Shown here piece after piece: positions 7,255-13,654 of a stretch of 18,635 bases of DNA; positions within the stretch are counted from its first letter, which is position 1; every line of letters begins with the position of its first letter. The notes under the pieces are model-generated. The model did no database searches. It was given only the letters and a program-made list of their open reading frames with translations, and was not told where the DNA came from. Source of the stretch: Burkholderiaceae bacterium. GTDB lineage: Bacteria; Pseudomonadota; Gammaproteobacteria; Burkholderiales; Burkholderiaceae. The stretch lies in NCBI GenBank assembly GCA_017998575.1, contig JAGOCV010000043.1, positions 1-18,635 of the forward strand, written 5' to 3'. The position numbers and the translations under genes are program-made.

Positions 7255-8294
7255 ACACCGCCTTGCCCGAGCTGCACGCGGCGTCACGCCCCGCCTTTCC
7301 CTTCACCGCGCTGGTCGGCCACGAAGCGCTGCAGCGCGCGCTGCTGCTGGCCGCCATCGATCCTGGCATGGGCGGCGTGCTCATCAGCGGCCCGCGTGGC
7401 ACCGCCAAGTCCACCTCGGCGCGCGCGCTGGCCGCGCTGCTGACTCAGGCGCCCTTCGTCACGCTGCCGCTGGCGGCCAGCCTGGAACAGCTGGTGGGCA
7501 CGCTCAACCTCGAAGACGTGCTGCGCGACGGCCAGGTGCGCCTCGCGCCGGGCCTGGTGGCGCGCGCGCACGGCGGCGTGCTCTACGTCGATGAAGTCAA
7601 CCTGCTGCCCGATGCGCTGGTGGACGCGCTGCTCGACGTGGCCGCCAGCGGGGTGAACACGGTGGAGCGCGATGGCGTCTCGCGCCAGCACGCCGCGCAA
7701 TTCGTGCTGGTGGGCACCATGAACCCGGAAGAGGGCGAACTGCGCCCCCAGCTGCTGGACCGCTTCGGCCTCTCGGTGGCGCTGGCCAACCCGGACGACG
7801 CCGCGCAGCGCCGGGCCATCGTGCGCGCGCGCCTGGCCTTCGACGCCGATCCGCAGGCGCTGCTGGCCCAACACGCCGCCGCGCAGGCCCGCTTGGTGGC
7901 CACGCTGGCCGCCGCTCGCGCGGCGCTCGCGCAGTTGCCGTGGTCGGACGCCGTGGTGCAGCACGCCGCGAACCTCGCGTTGGCCGCTGGTGTCGACGGC
8001 ATCCGCGCCGACCTCGTGATGCTGCGCGCCGCGCGCGCGCTGGTGGCACTGGAGCAGCGCGACACCGTGCGTGTGGACGACGTGGATGCCGTGGCCGAAC
8101 TGGCGCTGGCACACCGCCGCTCGCCCGATGGCGCGGCACCGCCGGCTGCTCGCGCGTCCAGCCCGGCGGCGGGCGGGCAGGGTGCTGCGTCGAACGGGGC
8201 CGCGCCCGACGGCGACTGGGGGGCCTTGCCGCCGCAGGCCGAGACCATGGCGTCGGTGAAACACACGGGGGCCTGGCCCCCAAAAAAAGCATGA
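7251..8294 (+). CDS. ChlI-like AAA+ chelatase small subunit (zero-frame product of chlD-type gene)
   Basis: Conventional decoding gives 347 residues: one AAA+ domain of the magnesium/cobalt chelatase type and a tail. Visible motifs are Walker A GPRGTAKST (47-55), Walker B LYVDEVN (111-117), sensor GTMNPEEGE (155-163), arginine-finger region RPQLLDRF (165-172) and a sensor-2-like IRADLVMLRAARA (251-263). From about 291 the protein becomes an Ala/Pro/Gly-rich tail resembling the linker of ChlD proteins. The start overlaps the cobN stop (ATGA), with GAAGAAGGA upstream. The frame ends at TGA 8292-8294, four codons after an A-rich slippery site begins. Placed beside cobN, this should act as the ATPase motor subunit equivalent to CobS/ChlI. 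It could also be annotated as an MgCl2-independent 'magnesium chelatase', but no chlorophyll genes are seen. Confidence 0.9.
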   Translation: MNTALPELHAASRPAFPFTALVGHEALQRALLLAAIDPGMGGVLISGPRGTAKSTSARALAALLTQAPFVTLPLAASLEQLVGTLNLEDVLRDGQVRLAPGLVARAHGGVLYVDEVNLLPDALVDALLDVAASGVNTVERDGVSRQHAAQFVLVGTMNPEEGELRPQLLDRFGLSVALANPDDAAQRRAIVRARLAFDADPQALLAQHAAAQARLVATLAAARAALAQLPWSDAVVQHAANLALAAGVDGIRADLVMLRAARALVALEQRDTVRVDDVDAVAELALAHRRSPDGAAPPAARASSPAAGGQGAASNGAAPDGDWGALPPQAETMASVKHTGAWPPKKA

Positions 8295-8974
8295 GCCACC
8301 CCGGCCCGCGCGCGCCCACGGCGCCCGGCGGCCGGCGGTGGCCTACCCCGAACCTCTCCCCGCGGCCGAGCCTGGCCCGGCATGCGGCGCGGCCTGCCGA
8401 CACGGCGGGCGCCGGCATTCACTGGCTGCGCACCCTGCTGGCCAAAGGGCCGCAGCGCCTCGCGCCGGCGCACCTGCGCCACCGCCCGGTGAGCCTGCGC
8501 ACGCCGCCGCTGCACCTGATTGCACTCGACACCTCGGGCTCGATGCGCCGGGGCGGGCGCCTGGCCTGGGCCAAGGGGTTCGCCGCGCGCCTGATCGAGC
8601 AAGCCGCGCGCGCGGGCGACCATGTGGCGCTGCTGTGTTTCGGCGGCCAGGGCGTGCAGCTGCTGTTGCCGCCCGGCCCGGCCCGCGCGGCAGGCAGCGC
8701 GCGCGTGCGGCCCGTGGGGGGAGGCGGCGGCACGCCGCTGTCGGCCTGTCTGCAAGAGGCCGACCGCCTGCTGCGCCAGACCCGGCGGCAACGTGGCGCG
8801 GCGGCCGACGACTGCCTGTGGCTGCTCACCGACGGGCGCACGCTCGAACAACCCACGGCCCCGCCCTCGGCGGGCCACATCGTCGTCGTGGATTTCGACG
8901 ACCCCCTGCGGCCCCTGGGCCGGTGCGCGGCCTGGGCCGAGCGCTGGCACGCCGAACACCGACTGCCGGCCTGA
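7251..8974 (+). CDS. chlD: ChlD-like AAA+/vWA chelatase medium subunit made by -1 frameshift
   Basis: If ribosomes slip back one base on the heptamer at 8282-8288, the AAA+ frame joins the vWA frame. The join is 7251-8288 followed by 8288-8974, giving 574 residues with junction P-P-K-K-S-M-S-H. The product has the ChlD/BchD order: AAA+ (1 to about 290), Pro/Ala/Gly-rich linker (about 291-380) and vWA domain with MIDAS DTSGS (427-431), GGGTPLS (T495) and LLTDG (D528). Length is in the range of short ChlD proteins. The shared N-terminus would let one gene make both the small and medium subunits that CobN needs. Evidence is the site itself, the stem-loop and the domain split. Actual frameshifting is inferred, and efficiency is unknown. 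Confidence 0.72.
8282..8342 (+). promoter_or_regulatory. Candidate programmed -1 frameshift signal (slippery heptamer plus stem-loop)
   Basis: A_AAA_AAA occupies 8282-8288 with the zero frame reading CCA AAA AAA GCA TGA, the canonical X_XXY_YYZ register. The spacer is 8289-8294 (6 nt). The stem pairs GCCACC (8295-8300) with GGTGGC (8337-8342) and CCGGCC (8301-8306) with GGCCGG (8330-8335). This gives 12 pairs with C8336 as the only bulge. A smaller hairpin sits inside the loop (8312-8316 with 8320-8324). The zero-frame stop lies between heptamer and stem. A run of seven A in such GC-rich DNA stands out. Transcriptional slippage on the same run is an alternative way to reach the same frame. 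Confidence 0.75.
8291..8974 (+). CDS. vWA domain frame of the chelatase (stand-alone ORF or frameshift extension)
   Basis: From the ATG at 8291 this frame encodes 227 residues ending at TGA 8972-8974. After a basic/proline-rich leader it is a von Willebrand A domain typical of the C-terminus of ChlD/BchD. It contains LIALDTSGSM (MIDAS, D80 counted from this ATG), WAKGFAARLIEQA, DHVALLCFGG, GGGGGTPLSACL and CLWLLTDGR. The ATG overlaps the preceding stop (ATGA), so coupled re-initiation could produce it as a separate protein. However, no Shine-Dalgarno lies at a useful distance, and the leader reads as a linker rather than a natural N-terminus. I favour expression as the C-terminal half of the frameshift product. 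The domain identity itself is secure. Confidence 0.85.
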   Translation: MSHPGPRAPTAPGGRRWPTPNLSPRPSLARHAARPADTAGAGIHWLRTLLAKGPQRLAPAHLRHRPVSLRTPPLHLIALDTSGSMRRGGRLAWAKGFAARLIEQAARAGDHVALLCFGGQGVQLLLPPGPARAAGSARVRPVGGGGGTPLSACLQEADRLLRQTRRQRGAAADDCLWLLTDGRTLEQPTAPPSAGHIVVVDFDDPLRPLGRCAAWAERWHAEHRLPA

Positions 8975-8990
8975 CCCCGGCGTTTTCACC

Positions 8991-9386
8991 ATGCCCCAGA
9001 CCCCCATCACCGAAGTCATCGTCTGCACCACCTGCCGGCCGCCCGGCGCCTCGCGCGACGAGCCCGCAGCCGGCGCGCTGCTGTTCGAGGCCGTGCAGGC
9101 GGCGCAGCAGCAGCGCGGCGCCGAGCCCCAGGTGCGGGTGCGCGGCATGGCCTGCCTGAGCAGCTGCTCGCGCGCCTGCTCGGTGGCCTTTCAGGCGCCG
9201 GGCAAACACACCTACCTGTTTGGCGACCTGGTCCCCGATGCCGAGACCGCCGAGCACGTGCTGGTCTGTGGCGGCCTGCACGCCGCGGCGAGCGACGGCA
9301 ACCTGCTGCGCAACGAGCGGCCCGCGCGCCTGCGCAGCGGCATCCTGGCACGCCTGCCGCCCCACCTGGAGGCCACCGACGCATGA
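8991..9386 (+). CDS. DUF1636-type small cysteine-rich putative metal-binding protein
   Basis: This 131-residue soluble protein has no signal peptide. The pattern is V-C-T-T-C-R-P-P-G at the N-terminus (C12, C15), then RGMACLSSCSRACSVAFQAPGKHTYLFGDL with C55, C59 and C63, then C93. This matches the DUF1636 family as I remember it, which is annotated only as predicted metal-binding. The C-x-x-C followed by C-x3-C-x3-C spacing could hold an iron-sulfur cluster or a metal in a thioredoxin-like ferredoxin fold, but that is inference. It lies 16 nt after the chelatase vWA frame and before cbtB-cbtA, so a role in cobalt handling or in reduction of corrinoid cobalt is plausible. The start at 8991 has only a weak ribosome-binding site. 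Confidence 0.82.
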   Translation: MPQTPITEVIVCTTCRPPGASRDEPAAGALLFEAVQAAQQQRGAEPQVRVRGMACLSSCSRACSVAFQAPGKHTYLFGDLVPDAETAEHVLVCGGLHAAASDGNLLRNERPARLRSGILARLPPHLEATDA

Positions 9387-9418
9387 GTGCCGCTGGCTTC
9401 GTTTTTCCAAGTTCCTGG

Positions 9419-9445
9419 CCGGGCGCCGAAAGGCGCGGCGCCCGG
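9419..9445 (+). other. Strong GC hairpin in the cbtB leader
   Basis: CCGGGCGCCG (9419-9428) pairs perfectly with CGGCGCCCGG (9436-9445), a 10-bp stem with a 7-nt loop. It lies in the 105-nt gap between the DUF1636 gene and cbtB, about 46 nt before the cbtB start. No U-tract follows on either strand, so it is not a typical intrinsic terminator. It could protect or process the message or be a Rho-dependent pause site. The gap shows no B12 box and no clear promoter. Confidence 0.45.
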
Positions 9446-9491
9446 GTTCCCCTGTCCGCACGCCTCAACCCTTCTTGAAATGGAGCACCAC

Positions 9492-9677
9492 ATGATTGGA
9501 ACCAGCACCACGGCGCCCTCGGGCGTCACGTCCGCCGTGCGCAGCCTGCTGCTGCAACTGGCCGCCGCCGCCGTCCTCGGACTGGTGGTTCTCTACGGCG
9601 TGGCGTTCGCCGAGAGCCCGGTCGCCCACAACGCGGCGCACGACGTGCGCCACGTCACCGTGAAGCCTTGCCACTGA
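9492..9677 (+). CDS. cbtB: CbtB, small subunit of predicted cobalt transporter
   Basis: This 61-residue membrane protein has one hydrophobic helix (about 15-35, LLLQLAAAAVLGLVVLYGVAF) and a histidine-rich C-terminus ending in P-C-H (H40, H44, H48, H61 by count). That is the CbtB pattern: one transmembrane segment plus His ligands, always paired with CbtA. CbtAB was predicted as a cobalt transporter from linkage to cobalamin riboswitches and cob genes in comparative genomics. The ATG at 9492 is preferred over an in-frame ATG at 9480 because GGAG (9482-9485) is 6 nt upstream of 9492. The stop overlaps the AAGGAG that serves cbtA, so the pair is tightly coupled. Confidence 0.88.
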   Translation: MIGTSTTAPSGVTSAVRSLLLQLAAAAVLGLVVLYGVAFAESPVAHNAAHDVRHVTVKPCH

Positions 9678-9690
9678 AGGAGCCACCATC

Positions 9691-10494
9691 ATGATCTTTC
9701 AACGACTGATCTGGGCCGGCCTGGCCGTGGCCCTTGCCGTGGGCATCGTGCAGACCGGTGTGCAGCACCTGCAGGCCGTGCCCATCATCCTGGCCGCCGA
9801 AGCCTACGAAGACCAGAAGATCGAAGCACCGGCCACCACCTCCGAGGCCGCACCGGCCGGCCACGCCGGGCATGAAGGCCATGCCATGGCCGAGGAAGCC
9901 GAAGAGTGGGCCCCGGCCGACGGTTTCGAGCGCACCGCCTGGACCTTCGCCGCCAACGTGCTGCACGCCTTCAGCATGGCGCTGCTGGTGTTCGCCGTGA
10001 TGGGCGTGGCCCTGTGGCGCGGCACGACGCTGGGCGCCCTGCCGCTGGCCCTGGTGACGGCCGCCGCCGGCTGGCTGGTGTTCCACTTCTGGCCCTCGAT
10101 CGGCCTGCACGCCGAGATCCCCGGCATGGACGCCGCCCGCCTGGGCTCGCGCCAGGGCTGGTGGATCCTGGCCGCCGTGAGCGCGGCGCTGGCCTGCGCC
10201 TCCGTCGCCAGCCTCAAGAGCCCCCTGCGCTGGCTGCTCGCCGCCGCACTGCTGGCCTTGCCCTATGTCGTGGGCGCGCCTCACATCACGGCCGATCCGC
10301 TGGCCGGTTTCCAGGGCGAAGCCCAGGCCGTGCTGCGCGACCTCGGCACCCAGTTCGTCTGGGCCACCACCTGGGTCTCGCTGACCTTCTGGCTCTGCAT
10401 GGGGGTGGCCGCCGGCGTGGCGTTCCAGCGCTGGGTGCAGCCGGTGCTGCGGGCCACCTTCGGCGAAACGGCCAGGCTGCCGCAGGCGGCCTGA
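9691..10494 (+). CDS. cbtA: CbtA, predicted cobalt transporter membrane subunit
   Basis: This 267-residue integral membrane protein has hydrophobic segments near 5-22, 87-107, 114-134, 156-175, 180-196 and 222-245. Family members are described with five helices; the N-terminal segment may make a sixth or be a signal anchor. Between the first two helices lies a polar loop (about 37-80) rich in His and Glu, with a GHAGHEGHAM motif (57-65) suited to metal capture. Conserved-looking blocks include FHFWPS (131-136) and PHITADPLAGF (197-207). A good AAGGAG (9677-9682) precedes the ATG by 8 nt. It follows cbtB directly. Cobalt specificity is inferred from the surrounding cob genes. Confidence 0.9.
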   Translation: MIFQRLIWAGLAVALAVGIVQTGVQHLQAVPIILAAEAYEDQKIEAPATTSEAAPAGHAGHEGHAMAEEAEEWAPADGFERTAWTFAANVLHAFSMALLVFAVMGVALWRGTTLGALPLALVTAAAGWLVFHFWPSIGLHAEIPGMDAARLGSRQGWWILAAVSAALACASVASLKSPLRWLLAAALLALPYVVGAPHITADPLAGFQGEAQAVLRDLGTQFVWATTWVSLTFWLCMGVAAGVAFQRWVQPVLRATFGETARLPQAA

Positions 10495-10501
10495 CAGGGC
10501 G

Positions 10502-10538
10502 GCGGTCTGCCTGTCCGCGGAGACAGGCAGAATACCGC
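10502..10538 (+). promoter_or_regulatory. Inverted repeat upstream of bioB (operator, attenuator or terminator candidate)
   Basis: TCTGCCTGTC (10506-10515) and GACAGGCAGA (10522-10531) form a perfect 10-bp inverted repeat with a 6-nt centre. GCGG (10502-10505) can further pair with CCGC (10535-10538) across a small bulge. It occupies most of the 70-nt gap between cbtA and bioB. There is no U-tract after it, which weakens a terminator reading. The sequence does not match the BirA or BioR operators I know. A poor -10-like CAGAAT (10528-10533) lies on its right arm, which would suit a repressor site, but this is speculative. Confidence 0.45.
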
Positions 10539-10564
10539 TCCCTTAAGTCGAAAGGACTATGACC

Positions 10565-11590
10565 ATGACAACCACGACCGACATCGCCGAACGGCCCCTG
10601 CAGTTCCACGCCAAGCCCACGCCCCAGCCCGAGGCGGGCACGGACGCCTGGCGCGTGGAAGACGTGCAGGCGCTGTTCGACCTGCCGTTCTCGGACCTGC
10701 TTCACCGCGCGCAGACCGTGCACCGCGAGCACTTCGACCCGGCCGAGGTCGAGCTCGCGACGCTCTTGTCGGTGAAGACCGGCGGTTGCCCGGAAGACTG
10801 CGGCTACTGCCCGCAGTCGGTGCATTTCGACACCGGCCTCACCGCCGGCAAGCTCATGGGCGTGGACGCGGTGCGCGAGGCCGCGCAACGTGCGAAGCAG
10901 GCCGGTGCCACGCGCTTCTGCATGGGCGCGGCCTGGCGCGCGCCGAAGGATCGCGACGTCGATGCCGTGGCTGAGCTTGTGCGCACCGTCAAGGCCGAGG
11001 GCCTGGAAGCCTGTGCCACGCTGGGCATGCTGTCCGACGGCCATGCCGAGATCCTGCGCGACGCGGGCCTGGACTACTACAACCACAACCTGGACAGCGC
11101 GCCGGACTTCTACGGCGAGATCATCACCACGCGCGACTACCAGGACCGCCTGGACACGCTGGCGCGCGTGCGCGGCGCGGGCGTGAAGGTCTGTTGCGGC
11201 GGCATCGTGGGCATGGGCGAGTCGCGCCTGCAGCGCGCCGCGCTGGTGGCCCAGCTCGCCAACCTCGCGCCCGACTACCCCGAGTCGGTGCCGATCAACC
11301 ACCTCGTGAAAGTGCAGGGCACGCCGCTGGCCGAGCAGCCGGACCTGGATCCGCTTGAATTCGTGCGCACCATTGCGGTCGCGCGCATCACCATGCCGCG
11401 CGCGCGGGTGCGCCTGTCGGCCGGGCGCCAGCAGATGAGCGAGGCGGTGCAGGCCCTGTGTTTCCTGGCCGGTGCCAACTCCATCTTCTACGGCGAGAAG
11501 CTGCTCACCACCGGCAACCCCGACGTGGCGGCCGACATGGGCCTGCTCGCCAAGCTGGGACTGCGGCCGCGCCACGTGTCGGCCGACTGA
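10565..11590 (+). CDS. bioB: Biotin synthase
   Basis: This 341-residue radical-SAM enzyme inserts sulfur into dethiobiotin, the last step of biotin synthesis. The SAM-binding [4Fe-4S] motif CPEDCGYC gives C75, C79 and C82. Likely ligands of the sacrificial [2Fe-2S] cluster are C119 (RFCMGAAWR), C150 (EACATLG), C210 (KVCCGG) and R283 (VRLSAGR). YNHNLD (residues 173-178) is the usual family block. Two in-frame ATGs exist, at 10559 and 10565. AAAGGA (10551-10556) is only 2 nt from the first but 8 nt from the second, so 10565 is preferred. It leads a bioB-bioA-bioD-bioF run. Confidence 0.97.
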   Translation: MTTTTDIAERPLQFHAKPTPQPEAGTDAWRVEDVQALFDLPFSDLLHRAQTVHREHFDPAEVELATLLSVKTGGCPEDCGYCPQSVHFDTGLTAGKLMGVDAVREAAQRAKQAGATRFCMGAAWRAPKDRDVDAVAELVRTVKAEGLEACATLGMLSDGHAEILRDAGLDYYNHNLDSAPDFYGEIITTRDYQDRLDTLARVRGAGVKVCCGGIVGMGESRLQRAALVAQLANLAPDYPESVPINHLVKVQGTPLAEQPDLDPLEFVRTIAVARITMPRARVRLSAGRQQMSEAVQALCFLAGANSIFYGEKLLTTGNPDVAADMGLLAKLGLRPRHVSAD

Positions 11591-11601
11591 GGTCGCCGCG
11601 C

Positions 11602-12981
11602 ATGTCCTCGCTCAACGAGACCTGGCGCCAGCGCAGCCTTGCGGCGGTGTGGCACCCCTGCACCCAGATGAAGCTGCACGCGCCCGAGGGCGCGGCTCTG
11701 CCGCTGGTGCCGGTGGCGCGGGCCGAAGGGGTCTGGCTGCACGACCACGACGGCCGGCGCTACCTCGACGCCATCAGTTCCTGGTGGGTCAACCTGTTCG
11801 GGCACAACCACCCGGCCATCCGCGCCGCGCTCACGGACCAGCTGAACCGGCTGGACCACGTGATGCTGGCCGGCTTCACCCACGCCCCGGTGGTGGAGCT
11901 GTCCGAGCGCCTGTCCTCGGCCACCGGGCTGGGCCATGCCTTCTACGGCAGCGATGGCGCCAGCGCCACCGAGATCGCGCTCAAGATGAGCGCGCACCAC
12001 TGGCGCAATGCGGGCAGGCCGGGCAAGAGCCGCTTCGTCGGTCTGGCCGGGGGGTACCACGGCGAGACCGTGGGCGCGCTGGCCGTGACCGACATCGCAC
12101 TCTTTCGCGAGGCCTATGCGCCCCTGGTGCGCCTGGCGGCCACGGTGCCCAGCCCCGATGCCCGCGCCGCCCTGCCGGGTGAATCCGCCATCGACGTGGC
12201 CGAACGCGCCGCCTGTGCGCTGGCCGACTGGCTGGCCGAACACCACGCGCAGACGGCGGCGCTGATCGTCGAGCCCCTGATCCAGTGTGCCGCCGGCATG
12301 GCCATGCACGACCCCCATTACCTGCGGCGCGCACGCGAGCTGTGCGACCGCTACGAGGTGCACCTGGTGCTGGACGAGATCGCGGTCGGCTTCGGCCGCA
12401 CCGGCACCCTGTTCGCGCACCAGCAGGCCGGCATCCGGGCCGACTTCCTGTGCCTCTCCAAGGGTCTGACCGGTGGCACGCTGCCGCTCTCGGTGGTGCT
12501 CACCACCGACGAGGTCTACGCCGCCTTCTACGACGACCAGGTTGCGCGCGGCTTCCTGCATTCGCACAGCTACACCGGCAACCCGCTGGCCTGCCGCGCG
12601 GCCCTGGCCACGCTCGACCTGTTCGAACAGACCGACGCCTTGCGGCGCAACCTGGCGACGGCCGAGCGGCTGGCCGCGCAGTTTGCGCCCCTCTCGGCGC
12701 ACCCGCGCGTGCGCCATGCGCGCCGCCAGGGCATGGTGTTCGCGTGGGACGTGGCCAGCAGCCTGCCCGATTTCGGCCGCCGCTATGCCCGCCATGCGCT
12801 GGAGCGCGGGCTGGTGCTGCGGCCCATCGGCCACACGCTGTACGCCATGCCGCCTTACGTGATCGACGAAGCCGAAGGTGACTGGCTGGCGCGGGGCGCG
12901 CTGGCCGCCCTGCAGGCCACGCTGGGGGAAGAAGACCGCGCGGGCACTGCCCTGGTGGAAGGGGTGCTCGATGGCGTTTGA
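11602..12981 (+). CDS. bioA: Adenosylmethionine-8-amino-7-oxononanoate aminotransferase
   Basis: This 459-residue PLP-dependent class III aminotransferase makes 7,8-diaminopelargonate with SAM as amino donor. BioA-specific blocks are VWHPCTQMK (16-24), SSWWVNLFGHNHP (59-71), FYGSDGASATEIALKM (114-129), HGETVGA (153-159), LDEIAVGFGRTG (257-268) and the cofactor lysine K287 in LSKGLTGG. The HPCTQMK start distinguishes BioA from other class III aminotransferases. The ATG at 11602 follows GAGGT beginning at 11589, which overlaps the bioB stop, with 11 nt between the genes. Longer in-frame extension upstream would run inside bioB and is not credible. Confidence 0.96.
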   Translation: MSSLNETWRQRSLAAVWHPCTQMKLHAPEGAALPLVPVARAEGVWLHDHDGRRYLDAISSWWVNLFGHNHPAIRAALTDQLNRLDHVMLAGFTHAPVVELSERLSSATGLGHAFYGSDGASATEIALKMSAHHWRNAGRPGKSRFVGLAGGYHGETVGALAVTDIALFREAYAPLVRLAATVPSPDARAALPGESAIDVAERAACALADWLAEHHAQTAALIVEPLIQCAAGMAMHDPHYLRRARELCDRYEVHLVLDEIAVGFGRTGTLFAHQQAGIRADFLCLSKGLTGGTLPLSVVLTTDEVYAAFYDDQVARGFLHSHSYTGNPLACRAALATLDLFEQTDALRRNLATAERLAAQFAPLSAHPRVRHARRQGMVFAWDVASSLPDFGRRYARHALERGLVLRPIGHTLYAMPPYVIDEAEGDWLARGALAALQATLGEEDRAGTALVEGVLDGV

Positions 12982-13654
12982 CGGCTGCTTCGTCACCGGC
13001 ACCGACACCGGCGTGGGCAAGACCCTGGTCAGCGCGGCCCTGCTGCACACGCTCGCGCGGCAGCACCGCCGCGTGGTCGGCATGAAGCCGGTGGCGGCGG
13101 GCCTGATTCACCACCAGGGCGAATGGGTGAGCGAAGACGTGCGGGCCCTGCGCGCGGCCTCCACGGTGGTGGTGCCGCCCGAACTCGACAACCCGGTGGC
13201 CCTGCCCGACGCCATCGCGCCCCACCTGGCGGCCGAGCGCGCCGGCCGCCGTGTGACCGTGGCCGAGTTGCTGGCCGCGCACCGCAGGCTGCGCGAGCGG
13301 GCCGACGTGGTGGTGGTCGAAGGCGCGGGCGGCTGGCGCGTGCCGGTCAACCGCGACGAAACCCTGGCCGACCTCGCGTGCGCCATCGGTGCACCGGTGG
13401 TGCTGGTGGTGGGCCTGCGGCTGGGCTGCCTGAACCACGCGCTGCTCACCGCCGAGGCCATCCGCGCCGATGGCCTCACACTGGCGGGCTGGGTGGCCAA
13501 TGCCATCGATCCCGACATGCCGTGCCGCGAAGAGAACATCGAGACGCTGCGCCGCAGGCTGCGGGCGCCGCTGCTGGGCCGTGTGCCCTGGCAGGGCACC
13601 GCCCCCAAGGCCCATGACATTGCGCTGGAGTTGCCCCATGACCTGGCTGGATGA
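12971..13654 (+). CDS. bioD: Dethiobiotin synthetase
   Basis: This 227-residue ATP-dependent enzyme closes the ureido ring of dethiobiotin. Motifs are the P-loop [10 protein letters not shown] (9-18), the substrate-site MKPVAAG (38-44), [12 protein letters not shown] (82-93) and the VVEGAGGW segment (115-122) that contributes to Mg-ATP binding. [13 protein letters not shown] (148-160) is the typical dimer/diaminopelargonate region. The ATG at 12971 lies inside the bioA end, overlapping by 11 nt, with a purine-rich GGAAGGGG just upstream. Length is normal. The overlap implies translational coupling to bioA. Confidence 0.95.
   Translation: MAFDGCFVTGTDTGVGKTLVSAALLHTLARQHRRVVGMKPVAAGLIHHQGEWVSEDVRALRAASTVVVPPELDNPVALPDAIAPHLAAERAGRRVTVAELLAAHRRLRERADVVVVEGAGGWRVPVNRDETLADLACAIGAPVVLVVGLRLGCLNHALLTAEAIRADGLTLAGWVANAIDPDMPCREENIETLRRRLRAPLLGRVPWQGTAPKAHDIALELPHDLAG

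Noticed and set aside
8267..8288. Intrinsic terminator formed by the GGGGGCC/GGCCCCC hairpin
   Set aside because: The tract after the hairpin is A on the coding strand, not T, so it cannot end plus-strand transcription. For the minus strand the T-run would precede the hairpin.
7251..8974. Frame change in the chelatase as a simple pseudogene or sequencing error
   Set aside because: It is not excluded, but the heptamer register, exact spacer, strong stem and intact domains on both sides make chance unlikely. Read-level confirmation of the A count is still the key check.
9387..9491. Longer CbtB starting at GTG 9387 or ATG 9480
   Set aside because: The extension would encode the GC hairpin region as a Pro/Gly-rich stretch without family similarity. 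ATG 9492 has GGAG at good spacing and gives the usual CbtB length.
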